From Eptesicus fuscus (lineage: Eukaryota > Chordata > Mammalia > Chiroptera > Vespertilionidae), in the NCBI RefSeq assembly GCF_027574615.1, contig NC_072494.1, positions 43,032,605-43,096,604 on the forward strand: DNA of 64,000 nt, given 5' to 3'. Every line of letters starts with the position of its first letter. The first letter of the stretch is position 1. The notes beneath the pieces are model-generated. The model saw nothing but the letters and a program-made list of their open reading frames with translations, ran no database searches and was not told the origin of the DNA. A program made the position numbers and the translations under genes. Positions 1-10,829 of this stretch are shown one piece after another.

Positions 1-231
1 GCGCTGCACGACGAGGCTGCCCCTGGAAGCGTGCTGTGGTCTGTCCACCATCTGTTTGTGTAAATAAAGTTTATTGGTTCCCAGCTTGTTCAGGGCCCAG
101 TGTCAGGAGCAGAGGCGGGAGATGGGGCAGGACCCAGGGCAGGGCCAGAGCAGAGGTTTCCCAGAAGACCAGGGTCTGCTGTTGAAGGTGGGAAGCTATC
201 CCTCTTCCCGGGCCTGGGACTGTTTTCTGCT
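1..231. other. Unique noncoding DNA with possible old hAT fragment
   Basis: No coding sequence is supported. Around 45-85 the text resembles, in reverse, the AATAAA-containing end of an old mammalian hAT-Charlie-type MITE (tgtaaataaagtttattgg). The match is short and decayed, so the assignment is weak. The rest is moderately GC-rich sequence with no recognised element. Confidence 0.3.
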
Positions 232-605
232 TTGTTGAGATATGATTGACATATAGCATTGCATTGGTTTGAAGTGCGCCATGATGCTCAGTATCTGTGT
301 ATATTGTGAAATGACCACCACAGTACGTTTGGTTCTGTCCTCACCTCACACAGCCACAGTTTGTTTTCTGATGAGAACTTTTAAGATCTCTTAACAACGT
401 TCACGTATACTATACAGTCCTGCTAACTGTGGTCACCACGGGCATGTGACATCCCCAAGACATACTGGTCTGGTGTTGAGACCGGAGGTTTGTACCTTTG
501 ACCTTCTACACCCATTCCCTCCTCCTCTCACCCCCACCCCCTGCCCTTGGCAACCCCCAGTCTGCTCCCATTGCTTATTTAGATTCCACAGATACTTGCC
601 TATAG
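232..605 (-). mobile_element. L1 (L1M-type) 3' end fragment
   Basis: The plus strand reads as the antisense of an old mammalian L1 3' region. It has the series ttgagatatgattgacatat, then atattgtgaaatgaccacca, then gatgagaacttttaagatct, then cccctgcccttggcaacccc, in the order and spacing seen in L1M 3' ends. It is diverged and carries no open reading frame. The fragment abuts the 667-1265 minisatellite. The family call comes from recalled consensus order, not a search; the exact L1M subfamily is unknown. Confidence 0.7.
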
Positions 606-666
606 CCTTTCTTTCAAGAATCTCCTTTCTATGAAACCAGACCAGCCCCACCCATCTTTGGACTGT

Positions 667-1265
667 TTGGGGGAGTCATTGGCAGGCTGGTTGGGGAGTC
701 ATTGGCAGGCCGGTTGGGGAGTCATTGGCAGGCCGGTTGGGGGAGTCATTGGCAGGCCGGTTGGGGGAGTCATTGGCAGGCCGGTTGGGGCAGTCATTGG
801 CAGGCCGGTTGGGGAGTCATTGGCAGGCCGGTTGGGGGAGTCACTGGTAGGCCGGTTGGGGGAGTTATCGGCAGGCCGGTTGGGCAGTCATTGGCAGGCC
901 GGTTGGGGGAGTTATTGGCAGGCTGGTTGGGGGAGTCATTGGCAGGCCGGTTGGGGGAGTCATTGGCAGGCCGGTTGGGGAGTCATTGGCAGGCCGGTTG
1001 GGGAGTCATTGGCAGGCCGGTTGGGGGAGTCATTGGCAGGCCGGTTGGGGGAGTCATTGGCAGGCCGGTTGGGGAGTCATTGGCAGGCCGGTTGGGGGAG
1101 TTATCGGCAGGCCGGTTGGGCAGTCATTGGCAGGCCGGTTGGGGAGTCATTGGCAGGCCGGTTGGGGGAGTCATTGGCAGGCCGGTTGGGGGAGTCATTG
1201 GCAGGCTGGTTGGGGGAGTCATTGGCAGGCCGGTTGGGGGAGTCATTGGCAGGCCGGTTGGGGCA
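667..1265. repeat. GC-rich minisatellite, 22-24 bp unit, about 25 copies
   Basis: Tandem array with core unit gagtcattggcaggccggtt plus three to five G residues. Unit length varies (22, 23, 24 bp) because the G run varies. Variants include ggctgg for ggccgg and ttatcgg for tcattgg. The same variant pair (ttatcgg unit followed by a gggcagtcattgg unit) occurs at 861 and at 1097, 236 bp or about ten units apart, which shows a multi-unit duplication. All three plus frames are open through the array only because the unit has no stop codon, so the 197-234 codon frames here are not genes. Confidence 0.95.
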
Positions 1266-4200
1266 TTCGTTGGTAACGCTCATCCCGAGCCCTGAGGATG
1301 GAGCCCTGAGTTATGTCTGCATTAAGTGCTATTGATCAAGCGGCCTCCTGCCCTCTCCTCAGGTCTTTCCCCTGATTACGTCCCTGTTCATTTTTCTAAG
1401 TGAACTTCAATGTCACGAGGGGATCTCCCACAGAAAAGCCGAGCCCCACACTATCTCCATTAAAACAAATGGATTTTTCATTGAAATCAACATATCTTTC
1501 TGAATCGAATAGGTTTTCATGGGGCCAATAAATTTCTTGAAAACAATGCATTTTTTATTACAACATATTTTTGTTCAAACCAATACTTTTTGACAACCAG
1601 ATATTAATGGCCTGGCCAGAACTATAAATTTACCCCAAACTGTGTGTTTTCTCAGCAGAAAATAATTTTTCTTATACAAACACATTTTTATTTGAATCAA
1701 TCCTTTTCTGAAATCAGATATATTTCTGCAGGAGACACTGGGAACCTCTTTACTAAGAAATGTCATTTTGTTTAAAGGAACATGGCCTGGGTTTCAAGCT
1801 TCCCTAGTGACCTACCTTAAACATCTTTATTCAAAAGTGAGGGAGATGAAGGCTATTAAAGAAAATCTCCTTTTTTTTGTCAGCCATGAATGCACAAAGG
1901 TGTCCACAGACACTTCTTATGAGCCTCCCGCTGTGCGCGGCCCCAGGCAGCACCCCCTCCTTCCCTGAGTGAGGCGGACACGGGCAGGGCCCTCCCCACA
2001 AATGCCCTGGAAATACCAGCCGCAGTGCCCGGAGCACGGGGCTCGGGCCCTCTCGGGACAGCGGGCAGCAAGGCCTGCACGGCTCTGGTGAGAACGTCCC
2101 CTGCCCCTTTGGATTTTCTCTGGATTTCACCGAAGCAGGAGGAGCCTGCTCTGAGGGAGAAATCTTACTGCTGCCAGGTTTCCTGCTCACCAGCCTTCCC
2201 AGGAAGCGGTCCCACCCCCTCAGACATGGAGCTCCAACCTTCTCACGTGGGAGTCAAGTGTGAGAAATCGGGACGTGTGACTTACAGGCTATCAGGTTCC
2301 TTGTTTCTGAGAGGTGTGCCGTGCAGAAGCAGTCCCAGACCACCGTGCCTCTCAGCGCCATGGGGCGGTGCACTGGCGGGTTTCTTCTCTCCTTGGCCAG
2401 CGCACGCCCAGGTGATCAGCCCGAGGCCTCCGCGGAGGCCCATCCATTCTCCAGCGTCCGGGACGGCGGCTCTGTCTCCACGCAGGAAATTTATGGGGCC
2501 CATGTCTCTCACTACCAGTGTGCGCACATTCATTTTTTCTGTTTCCCACTCATTTTCATAAAATAACAAAGGGAAAGCACCAAGGGGATGTTCAAATATG
2601 TACACGATGTTTTTCCAGACAAAGGAGCCGGCGCCGAGGCCGCGCTCTCAGCTGGCAGCTGGCCAGGCGGTCCCGGGGGCCAGGCCACAGGGCGGGCACG
2701 TCGCCGCGGGCCCGGAGGTGCGCCCAGTCACGAGGGGCAGGGATGATGGGAAAACTTTAGCCACTCGTGGATACAAAGTTGAAACAGGGAGAGAAGCTTC
2801 CAGGAAAAGATTATATACTGTGTTTTAAAACACAGTGGTCATCCTAAGTCATGAGTAGAACTTCATTTGTGTCAAATCAAGGGTGCGGGAGTTCTACAGC
2901 CACGAGGCCTCGGATCTGCTGGCCCGCATGCGAGACCCCCTGCCTGCACTCGCGTGCGGATAAGTGGCCCTGGCGTGTACATGACGTTACGAACCAACAT
3001 GGCCCAGTACGTGTAACACACAATGAAACCTGAGAAAAATTAATGTCCATCCCAGAGCACAGTGCACCTGCCCAGGTGACAGCAAAGCCAGCAGCACGGA
3101 GCCCTCCTGTGTGTCACGCATCGGGGCTCTGCCCGGAGGAAACTGGTCCCCGCGTGGGTGAGTGGTCCCGGGCTGCCGGGGAGGCTGGCTTTTCTGACTC
3201 GGCCTCCGAGCGCCCCCGCGAGCTGGACCATCTCAGCCTCCCGTGCTGACGGCAAGTTCCCTGCCCCTGGGCTCATGCCGCTGAGGACAATTGTTCCTCG
3301 GACTCCCAGAGCGAGTCTCACACGGATGGATGGAAAAGAGCGATGAAGGACACGAAGCCGGAGAGCTCGCTCGCAGGGCCTTCCGAGGCGTCTTCAGAGA
3401 CAGGGCCTCGCCCCCCGCAGGGCCGCAGGGCTGAGGCAGGCGCGGCCAGCCGCTCCCTGTTCCTCGGAAGAAGGAGCTTCATAGACAGCGAGGCCCTTCT
3501 CCTGAAGGGAATGACACGCATGTTGACTGCTTGCCTAAGGAGACAGCTTGGCCGGTATTGCTTCTTCCGTAAAAGGCGAGGCCCTGAGATCTCAGGGCAC
3601 CGCGCTCGCCTGCACTGAGGTCCCCCGAAAAGCGTCTTCATCCCGACGGCCTGGCCAGGCGCCCCGCAGAGCAGAGGGCTGGGCGCCACGCATTTGTTTC
3701 CCATTGAGAGGATTAGGGCTCCTGACACGAGTGATTAATCACCACAGTGCAGACGGCTGACGAGCACGGCAGGAGTCCGCGCGGAGGGACAGTGCGCACA
3801 ATCTATCCAAACAGCTGCCGGGTGTTCCTGCCTCCCGGCCCCCACCCCGCGCCCCGCTCCTGGCGTCTCTCCTGTCTCCCCTTTCCCTTCCTTCTCTCTT
3901 TCACAATCACCCAGCCATCTGTGTTGATGTGGATTCTCTGGTGCTCTCCCCTTCCCGTCCTGAAGCCCTTGTCTCACTTGTACCTGCCAGTGGCTGGTCT
4001 GGAGCCCAAGCCAGGCCCCAGGAGACCGGGCCCGAGGGCCTCCCCGGGACCCCACACCCCACAGGAGGAAGAGCGTGGACAGGGCTCATCTCCAATAAAG
4101 TGACTGCATTTCAGCCCGGAGACCCAGGCCAGCCTCCTCCTGCGGGCGTGTGCCCCGGGGTTTGAAGGATTGAAGGAAAGGGGCTGTGTCCGGGGCTTGG

Positions 4201-4890
4201 TCTCCTGCTTTCGGTGGGAGTGGGCCTGTTTCCTCCGTTCCCTTCGCTCCTTGTCCATCTCCTGTCTCACTGGAGAATCGTGTCCCCTCGCACCCGCCGG
4301 AACCCCTTGGGAGGCAGCCGAACGCGCCCTGTGGAGGGGATTGCCTTGGGCGGGTCCTGGGTCACACACGGGCCTCTGCCCTCAGCGCCAGGCTCCTCGG
4401 AAAGAGGTCAGAATCAGACGGTGCTCCCACCCCATGTCCGCCTGGTGCGTCTAGGCCGCGCCCGGGACCGGCTCTGCGGCTCCGGGGCCCACGTCCCCAC
4501 TTGCCTCCCTGCACCTTCTTCGCTCGCCTGTGGCTGAGCACCTGCCTCCCAGGAAACTGGGGTAACTTAGAGGAAGGAAGTGCTGCTGAGCGTCAGACAC
4601 AGTGTGCGGCCCAGAGTCCAAGAGAGGGCCACACGCCAGCTCGCTGTCCCTGCGGCGCCCAGGGTGCACCGCTGTACCCAGACCCGCCTGCAAGCAGCTC
4701 GCCCCGGACCCTCCGCTCCAGCCTTCAGGTAACTCACCTCGCCCGCGTGCTGGTCAGCGTGCAACCCACCCCGCGCCTTTGATGTGCTCCGGCCTCAGAT
4801 CCCACAGTGACTGACACATGTTGCTCATGGTGACCACTACACGCACACCTGTTTCCACTTAACTGGCCGGGCCGCCACCCACCTGCCCAC
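1266..4890. other. Unique noncoding DNA, mostly GC-rich
   Basis: No gene, RNA or recognised transposon is supported in this stretch. It has an AT-rich part at about 1440-1770 (listed separately), a perfect 20-bp palindrome at 2817-2836, and CpG-rich patches near 2620-2730, 3150-3250 and 4260-4530. Open frames are short, overlap on both strands, and show no family motif. The CpG-rich patches lack a downstream exon or other sign of a promoter that I can see. Confidence 0.5.
1455..1735. repeat. AT-rich degenerate tandem triplication
   Basis: Three diverged copies of an AT-rich segment can be aligned by eye, starting near 1463, 1560 and 1676 (spacings 97 and 116 bp). Each has the order: a short A/C-rich lead, an ATTTTT run, a TTGAA/TTCAA-type core, CAA, then a CTTTT or CTTTC run followed by CTGAA/TGACA and CAGATAT or similar. 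No known repeat family was recognised. It could be an old local duplication or a decayed element. Confidence 0.4.
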
Positions 4891-4897
4891 ACTGTGC

Positions 4898-5190
4898 TGA
4901 CTGCCCGCCCCTGCCCTGCCCCAGCCCCTGCCCCCCGCCCCTACCCCTGCCCCTGCCCCCTGCCCTGCCCCTGCCCAGCCCCTACCCCTGCCCCCCCACC
5001 CTGCCCCGCCCCTACCCCTGCCCCTGCCCTGCCCCTGCCCCTGCCCCCTGCCCTGCCACTGCCACTGCCACTGCCTCTACCCCTGCCCCCCCACCCTGCC
5101 CCCTGCCCTGCCCCTCGCCCTGCCCCCGCGCTGCCCCTCGCCCTGCCCCGCCCCTGCCCCTGCCCCTGCCCCCTGCCCTACCCCACCCGC
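4898..5190. repeat. C-rich low-complexity tract (CCTGCC-type)
   Basis: About 290 bases of irregular repeats of ccctgcccctgcccc on the plus strand, with small variants (tacccc, ccagcc, ccactg). The complementary strand is a dense run of G tracts and could form G-quadruplexes. The 107-codon proline-rich frame here is a by-product of the composition. Confidence 0.9.
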
Positions 5191-5487
5191 TGTGATCTGC
5201 AGCCTGTGGTTAGTTAGTGACTGCAAGTGCATCTGGTTGTCATTAGTTACGTAACTTTGGGCTGTTCACGTTTGATTTCCCTGAAATTACAGCTTGGAAG
5301 CAGGGCCTTAGGAAGGATGGCCGGCACAGGGACCGGGGAGCAAACCACAGTGCCTGAGCCTGGACACGTCACACGGGCCTCCACGCCTGCTGCTGCTCTC
5401 ACCTGCTCAGGCATGGGTCTGTGCCGGGACACCTGCAGACACTCTGACAGGCCTGCTTCCACATAAATGTAGGCTATTGGGTTAATA

Positions 5488-5798
5488 AATACTCCCTCCT
5501 CCCTCCCCTCTCCCTCCCCCTCCCTCCCTGTCTCCCTCCCTCCCTCTCCCTCCCCTTTCCCTCCCCCTCCCTCCCCTCTCCCTCCCCCTCCCTCCCTCCT
5601 CCCATCCCTCCTGCCTCCCCATCCCTCCTTCCCTCTCCTCTCCCTCCCCCTCCCTCCTTTCCCTCCCCATCTCTCCTTTCTTCCCTCCCTCTCTCCCCCT
5701 GCCTTTCTCCCTCCCTCCCTCTTCCTCCTTCCCTCTCCTCTCCTCTCTTCTCCTCCCCCTCTCTCCTTTCCCTCCCTCTCTCCCTTCCTCCCTCTCTC
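5488..5798. repeat. Polypyrimidine tract (TCCC/TCTCC)
   Basis: Almost pure C/T on the plus strand for about 310 bases (ctccctcccctctccctccc style), broken by a few G and A bases (for example ccatccctcctgcctcccca near 5600). Mirror-like homopurine-homopyrimidine DNA of this length can form triplex (H-DNA) structures. No gene is present; the arginine/glutamate/glycine-rich minus-strand frames are composition artefacts. Confidence 0.92.
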
Positions 5799-5934
5799 AT
5801 CTGTGTGTCTTGGTCTCCAACTAGCACGTTGAGTGTTTTGCAGCTGTCTGCTGACTCTGGGTTGTCCCTTTACACTGATGACAGGGCAGTGAAGGTCTGG
5901 CTGGATATGGGTGGAACTGATGGCCACCCTCGTA

Positions 5935-6460
5935 GGAGGGCCTGGGGCAGGGGGGCCTGGGGCAGGGGGGCCTGGGGCAGGAGGGCCTGGGGCAGGGGGG
6001 CCTGGGGTAGGAGGGCCTGGGGCAGGGGGCCCTGGGGCAGGGGGGCCTGGGGCAGGGGGGCCTGGGGCAGGAGGGCCTGGGGCAGGAGGGCCTGGGGTAG
6101 GAGGGTCTGGGGCAGGGGGGCCTGGGGCAGGGGGGCCTGGGGCAGGAGGGCCTGGGGCAGGGGGGCCTGGGGTAGGAGGGCCTGGGATAGAAGGGCCTGG
6201 GGCAGGGGGGTCTGGGGCAGGGGGGCCTGGGGTAGGAGGGCCTGGGGCAGGGGGGCCTGGGGCAGGGGGGCCTGGGGTAGAAGGGCCTGGGGTAAGAGGG
6301 CCTGGGGCAGGGGGGCCAGGGGCAGGGGGGCCTGGGGCAGGGGGGCCTGGGGCAGGAGGGCCTGGGGCAGGGGGGCCTGGGGTAGGAGGGCCTGGGGCAG
6401 GGGGCCCTGGGGCAGGGGGGCCTGGGGCAGGGGGGCCTGGGGCAGGGGGGCCGGGGCTGG
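5935..6460. repeat. G-rich minisatellite, exact 15-bp unit, about 35 copies
   Basis: Tandem units of gggcctggggcaggg (15 bp) with point variants (cagg/tagg, ggggg/gagg, ggcc/gtct) but no length changes over about 525 bases that I can see. Because 15 is a multiple of three, every frame keeps a fixed peptide repeat. This produces a collagen-like Gly-Pro-Pro-Ala-Pro frame on the minus strand and Ala-Trp-Gly-Arg or Gly-Ala-Gly-Gly frames on the plus strand. None has gene context: no signal peptide, trimerising domain or splice context. The plus strand has many runs of four to six Gs and is a strong G-quadruplex candidate. Confidence 0.95.
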
Positions 6461-6809
6461 TAAACTTGGCGCTTTCCAAACCCAGATCTGTGTCTCATCT
6501 TTTCTCCGTTTCCTCAGAGAATTCTGATTTCTCGCTCACAGAGCTCTTAAAAGTGAAACAGTCTTGGCATCTACAAGCATTTTATTACGGTTGTTGGATT
6601 TTACTGCCCCTTTAAAAATAACAGGTCTTTGGGCGTTGCGTTTTGGAGTCCCGGGAAGTACCGAGTGGAGACCTGGAGGAGGAAATGCACGATTTGTCAC
6701 AACCTTCAGGGCAGAACCTTCCCGTGAGACAGTGCTAGAGGCCAGAGGCAGGTCCGCAGGAGGGGCGGGGTCTCCTCGGCTCCATGGCGACTCCGTGGGC
6801 ATATGACAG
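6461..6809. other. Unique noncoding DNA between minisatellite and LTR
   Basis: About 350 bases between the 15-bp array and the LTR. Nothing recognisable is present. A pyrimidine-rich stretch followed by cag near 6495-6515 looks like a splice acceptor, but no exon with coding constraint follows it. Confidence 0.4.
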
Positions 6810-7395
6810 TGTCGGCGATGGGCCACATGCTACCCGACCAGCCCGGGAAGGCCTGCATGATGGCTTTGCAAATGAAGAGATGCAAAGTAACCACAAGGAT
6901 GATCTGAAATTAAACTAACAAAAGCAGTGACGGTGGGGAGTCACCTCCTGGGCTGGTAACTTCCCTGACCAGGCCCACCTTTACCTTCACTGAGCCTGTT
7001 GTCTTTCTGCATCTATGATAGCATCCCTGCGAAATGTCAGGGTCACCTGTGACTCCCCTTTCCCCAGGCTCCTGGGGCACAACCTAATGTGCTGGGTGCC
7101 AGGACAGAGACCACGATTCCTTGATTATTAGTGTTATCATGTTAATTGTTGACGGTTAACTGTCCTGCACCCACCAATCCCAGAGGTTGCCCACTGCTTT
7201 CTCCCGCTCCCTAATAATGGATTTCATGTACCCACCCACGTCCCTCCTATATGTATGAAAATAGATGAGAGAACGCCATTCTCGAAGCACTATCTCAATC
7301 TACTGAGATTCTGCGTCCCGGAAATTGTCGACAGTTTGGCTCAAATAAACTTACAAAACTGGGCGGGGTGTCCCTCGCAGGACGAACAGACAAAG
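6810..7395 (+). mobile_element. Solo LTR of an endogenous retrovirus, copy 1
   Basis: This segment shares blocks in the same order with 55616-56468 and, in reverse, with 43269-43639. Shared landmarks are ccacatgct near the start, gggaaggcctgcat, gaaattaaa, gtcacctcct, ggtgccaggacaga, ttatcatgttaa, caatcccag, gatttcatgt, and gacagtttggctcaaataaa near the end. The order TATA-like cctatatgtatga followed by AATAAA (7344-7349) fits an LTR on the plus strand. No gag, pol or env sequence was seen beside it, so it appears to be a solo LTR. The 3' edge is decayed and approximate. Retroviral class was not determined. Confidence 0.65.
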
Positions 7396-7954
7396 CCCTG
7401 CATTTCCTGCAGCCGCGGCCTCTCCACAGCGGGACTGGCGCCTCCAGTCCTCATCCTAGTGACTCATTCCACGGCCTGCCCTGGGGCCTGAGCAGGAGTG
7501 CTCCCCGGAAACAGTGAGCCGGGCCCAGGAGGGACGGCGGCCGTTCCCGCTCCCCAGGGAAGGAGCGTGTGTTTGTGCGAGCGGGAAAGGGCCCGGATGT
7601 CCGAGTGCAGGCCACTCTTTCCACCACGAGGGGCTGGCCACACTGAGCTGGTGCCCGGTTGCGAGCAGGCACTCTCCGGTGGGCCGTGCTGAGCAGTGGA
7701 CAGCAGCTCCCACGACACCGGAGTGATGGCTGTGCTGTTGGGCCCCGAAGAGGTGAAGCATCCCCTGGGAGCTGGGGCCACGGGTCGGAGCAAGGCCAGG
7801 GAAGCGGAGGGCGTCTCGGCGGCATTGCTTCAGCCCTCTAAGCCTGGGCCACTGCCCCTGTGCCACAGACTCTCAAATGGCCAAGGTCAAGTGGTTTCAG
7901 GGAGACCATGAGGAAAATGGAAGAAAGCAAGCCTCCCCGGACCACTGCTGCATG

Positions 7955-7955
<1 letters not shown>
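7396..7955. other. Unique GC-rich noncoding DNA
   Basis: No repeat family or gene recognised. Both strands carry several overlapping open frames of 60-136 codons, as expected from high GC content, and none shows a protein family signature. Confidence 0.4.
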
Positions 7956-7996
<41 letters not shown>

Positions 7997-8052
7997 CACA
8001 TACACACACACACATGTGCACTCGCATGCACATGCACGCACACACACGCGAG
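7956..8052. repeat. (CA)n microsatellite
   Basis: Imperfect CA dinucleotide run: a pure stretch at about 7964-7993, then interrupted CA and CATGCA motifs to about 8050. Flanking sequence is unique. Confidence 0.95.
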
Positions 8053-10230
8053 TGTGAACACGAGCGGGAACTCAAGCAGCACGGGGTTACTGGTCTCTCA
8101 CACGTTGGCGGAGCACCTGCCTGGGAGGGAGCTTCTGCAGGGCACTGACGTGGACAAACCGGACAAATGAAGGTGATTTGAAAGTTTCTCGCCTCACAGA
8201 AGGGTCGCATCCCAGCTCCTTCCCGGAGTGGCTCTCCTGGGGCTTTGACAGTTCAGGGGAACTGGAGGCTGTCGGAGGGGAGCTGGGCTGGAGGGGGCTG
8301 GCATTTGGGCAGCCGCCACAGGGTGAGAATTAATTAGACAAAGAAGTGGGGTCCGAGTTGATGTCGGGAACTGCAGAACTGAGCAGTTTATTTTTGCCTG
8401 GCTTTTCAAAACCATGATTTTTTGGTAATTGGCAAACTACACCCACAAAACCCCATGAAATCGATATTTACTTCTCAAAGGCTCTGGGGAGCCGCAGGGG
8501 TGTGGGAGGAGGCGGCCTCCGGCTCGCACAGCGCCAAGGCCGCGTGCACCATCGGCGGGCGGAAGACCAGCAGGAGAGACGTGTGCGGGGGCAGCAGACA
8601 CGGTCACCAACGCTGCTGTTTGCCCGCCACAGACTAAACAAAGCAAAAGCTTCCACCTACCATTCTTTCATTCCCTCTACAGACACAGTAAACCTTGAGA
8701 AAAGTACCCACTAAAGTGAGGACCATCTCAAAATAAAGGGCAGCCCTTCGTTCGCTTAAAGTGGGTTAACACCAAAGGTTCCCTCCGTGGTCTTCGGTGG
8801 TGCGTGGTGGGCCGTGCAGGCAGGCGCCTGGCGTGGTGAGCGGCGGGCACAGAGGCGGCTGGAGCTCGGGTCTGGACAGACGTTGCCGAGTGCCCAGACT
8901 CCCTGTGACCCAGACGTGATCCAGCTGGAGCTGGACGGGGCCTAGAACCTGCTCTGTCAGACCCTTTGCTTCGCAGCGAAGGAATGAAGCTTCGTCTGGT
9001 CCAGGGTGGCCCAGGGTGTCGTTGGGGGCAGCTCTCTGGTCCTGGCTCCCACGGGCTGCCTGTCACCCCCTCCTGGCTGAGGTGCCAGCATCGGGCTCAG
9101 CTGGGCAGGACTCGGAGGCTCCTCAGCCAGGACCTCTTCACACTGAGAAGCTTCCCGGCCCAGAAGGGTTAGCGGGGTGCACGCAGAGCAGGCCCCGGGA
9201 GGCTGAGCGCCATGGGCCTGCAGACCCCCCCAGAGGGTGAGAGCAGGACTGAATTGCAGGGGCCAGGCAGGTGGCCGTGCCGCTGAGACACATGTATAGG
9301 AAGCCAGGCTGCCACATGCCACTTGGCTCTGGGGCCCAGAGTTCGCATCTGCTGTCTGAGCCCCGGAGGGGAGCATGGCTGGGCCAGTTGCCCTCGGGAC
9401 ATCAGTCATGGTCGCTGTTCGCCACCGCAGTTTCCCAGAGGCCTCGGGACTGTGGGGGAGGGCGTGGACCTGGAGCGTCCTGCTGGTCCCCATTACATGG
9501 GGTGACCGTCACCATGCGATGTGCCCTTTGCCTGGTGGGACATGTTCCATGTGCCGCGCTCCCAGGCCTCCGGGACACACTGCGGCTCAGACAAGCACCA
9601 TCCTGGATGGGTCTGTGGGGAGGCCCAGCCTGCCCGTCCATCCGCTCCTCCTGGGGCTACCCCAGAGGGCGCGGGCTAGATGGGGAACCTTTCTGCGTCT
9701 CACATCCTTAGTCCACCTGTTAGCCGGGCTCTGCCTTCCGAGCACGTGTCCTCTATGCAGGCTGTCTGTCAGCAGCATGCTACCCACCTATCCGAGGTCT
9801 GCGCGGGGGAGGGTGCGGGTGCACCCCAAGCCCTGGAGGTGACAGGGTGGGGTGTGGTTCATTGGGTGCCCCTCAGGCCTCTGCTCAGCGCCCGGGGTAG
9901 CTGCAGGCCTGCCGCCCCCTCCGTCCCAGCTTCAAGCAGGAAGTGGGCTTGATGGGGAGAGAAACCCCATCCTCTAAAAAGAGGTGAAAGGCCCTGGAGA
10001 AGGGTAAATGTGCCATGGAGAATCGTGGGTGAGGGGAGAGAGAGAAGTCTTGACCTCTGGCCAGCACCCCGATGCAGACATGGAGCAGTTTCTGGGAAGC
10101 TCGGTGCCCACAGTCAGTGTGCGGTGGGCGCCCTGCGTGGCATTTCCTGTTCCCACACAGGACACCTCACGGCAGGGCCGCCAGCACCGCCTGCCACTGC
10201 GGTGGCCTCTGTGACTGCGCCAGACGTGCA
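8053..10230. other. Unique noncoding DNA
   Basis: No gene, RNA or recognised mobile element. GC-rich with many overlapping random open frames on both strands (up to 178 codons). None contains a recognisable domain or a conserved-looking start and stop context. Confidence 0.4.
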
Positions 10231-10248
10231 CCCCCCCCCCCCCCCCCC
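10231..10248. repeat. Poly-C run (18 C)
   Basis: An uninterrupted run of 18 C bases. Its true length may vary, since such runs are prone to sequencing and assembly error. Confidence 0.9.
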
Positions 10249-10829
10249 AGAAACGCTCTTCCACGAGAAGTCCTGAGGTGTTCTCTGGTGCCCTCGGCGG
10301 ACGGACCCGCGGCAGCTGCCTGTGCGGCCTGCTCCCTGGGCCGCCGCTTGGGCAGTTGTGCAGAAATGGCTATCTGTATCCCCTCCTGGCACTCACGGAC
10401 GTGCGCCTGTTGGGGCCCTAAGTTCCCGCCACACAAAGGCATGCGGATGAACACTCGGGTCCGAGTCTGTGAGCAATGGGTTTCCTCTCCCGCGGGGACC
10501 TGTCCTGCTTCCGCACCTGGGAAATAGGGGTACGGCAGGGGAGGCACCAAGGTCTGCGTTTGGAGACGATTTCTTCTGTGAACACGGCAGCCCCTCCTTT
10601 GCTTAAAAATATTTGATGAGGACGCACTGCGTCCCAGCCCTGGCGAGCACGGCTTTGCTGGGTAGCAGCGGCGTGCAGAGCGAGGGGGTAGCCGCGGGGG
10701 AAGGCAGGGCTGGTCATCCGGCAGGCACGCAGCTTTCCGGCACACGGCCTGGTCCCTCCGCCGCGTTGACACTTCGTAAAGGAGGAGGAGGGTGCAGGCT
10801 GAGTCCTGACACTGGTCATGGGACCTGTG

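Noticed and set aside
667..1265. CRISPR-like direct repeats
   Set aside because: The repeats are head-to-tail without unique spacers, in a mammalian genome; this is a minisatellite.
631..1335. Long repetitive plus-strand frames (234 and 197 codons)
   Set aside because: All frames through the minisatellite are open because its unit lacks stop codons; variable unit length shifts the frame without consequence.
5247..6479. 410-codon minus-strand frame with a collagen-like Gly-Pro-Pro repeat
   Set aside because: It is produced by the stop-free 15-bp tandem unit and continues into a polypurine tract. Plus-strand frames are equally open, and no signal peptide, globular domain or splice context exists.
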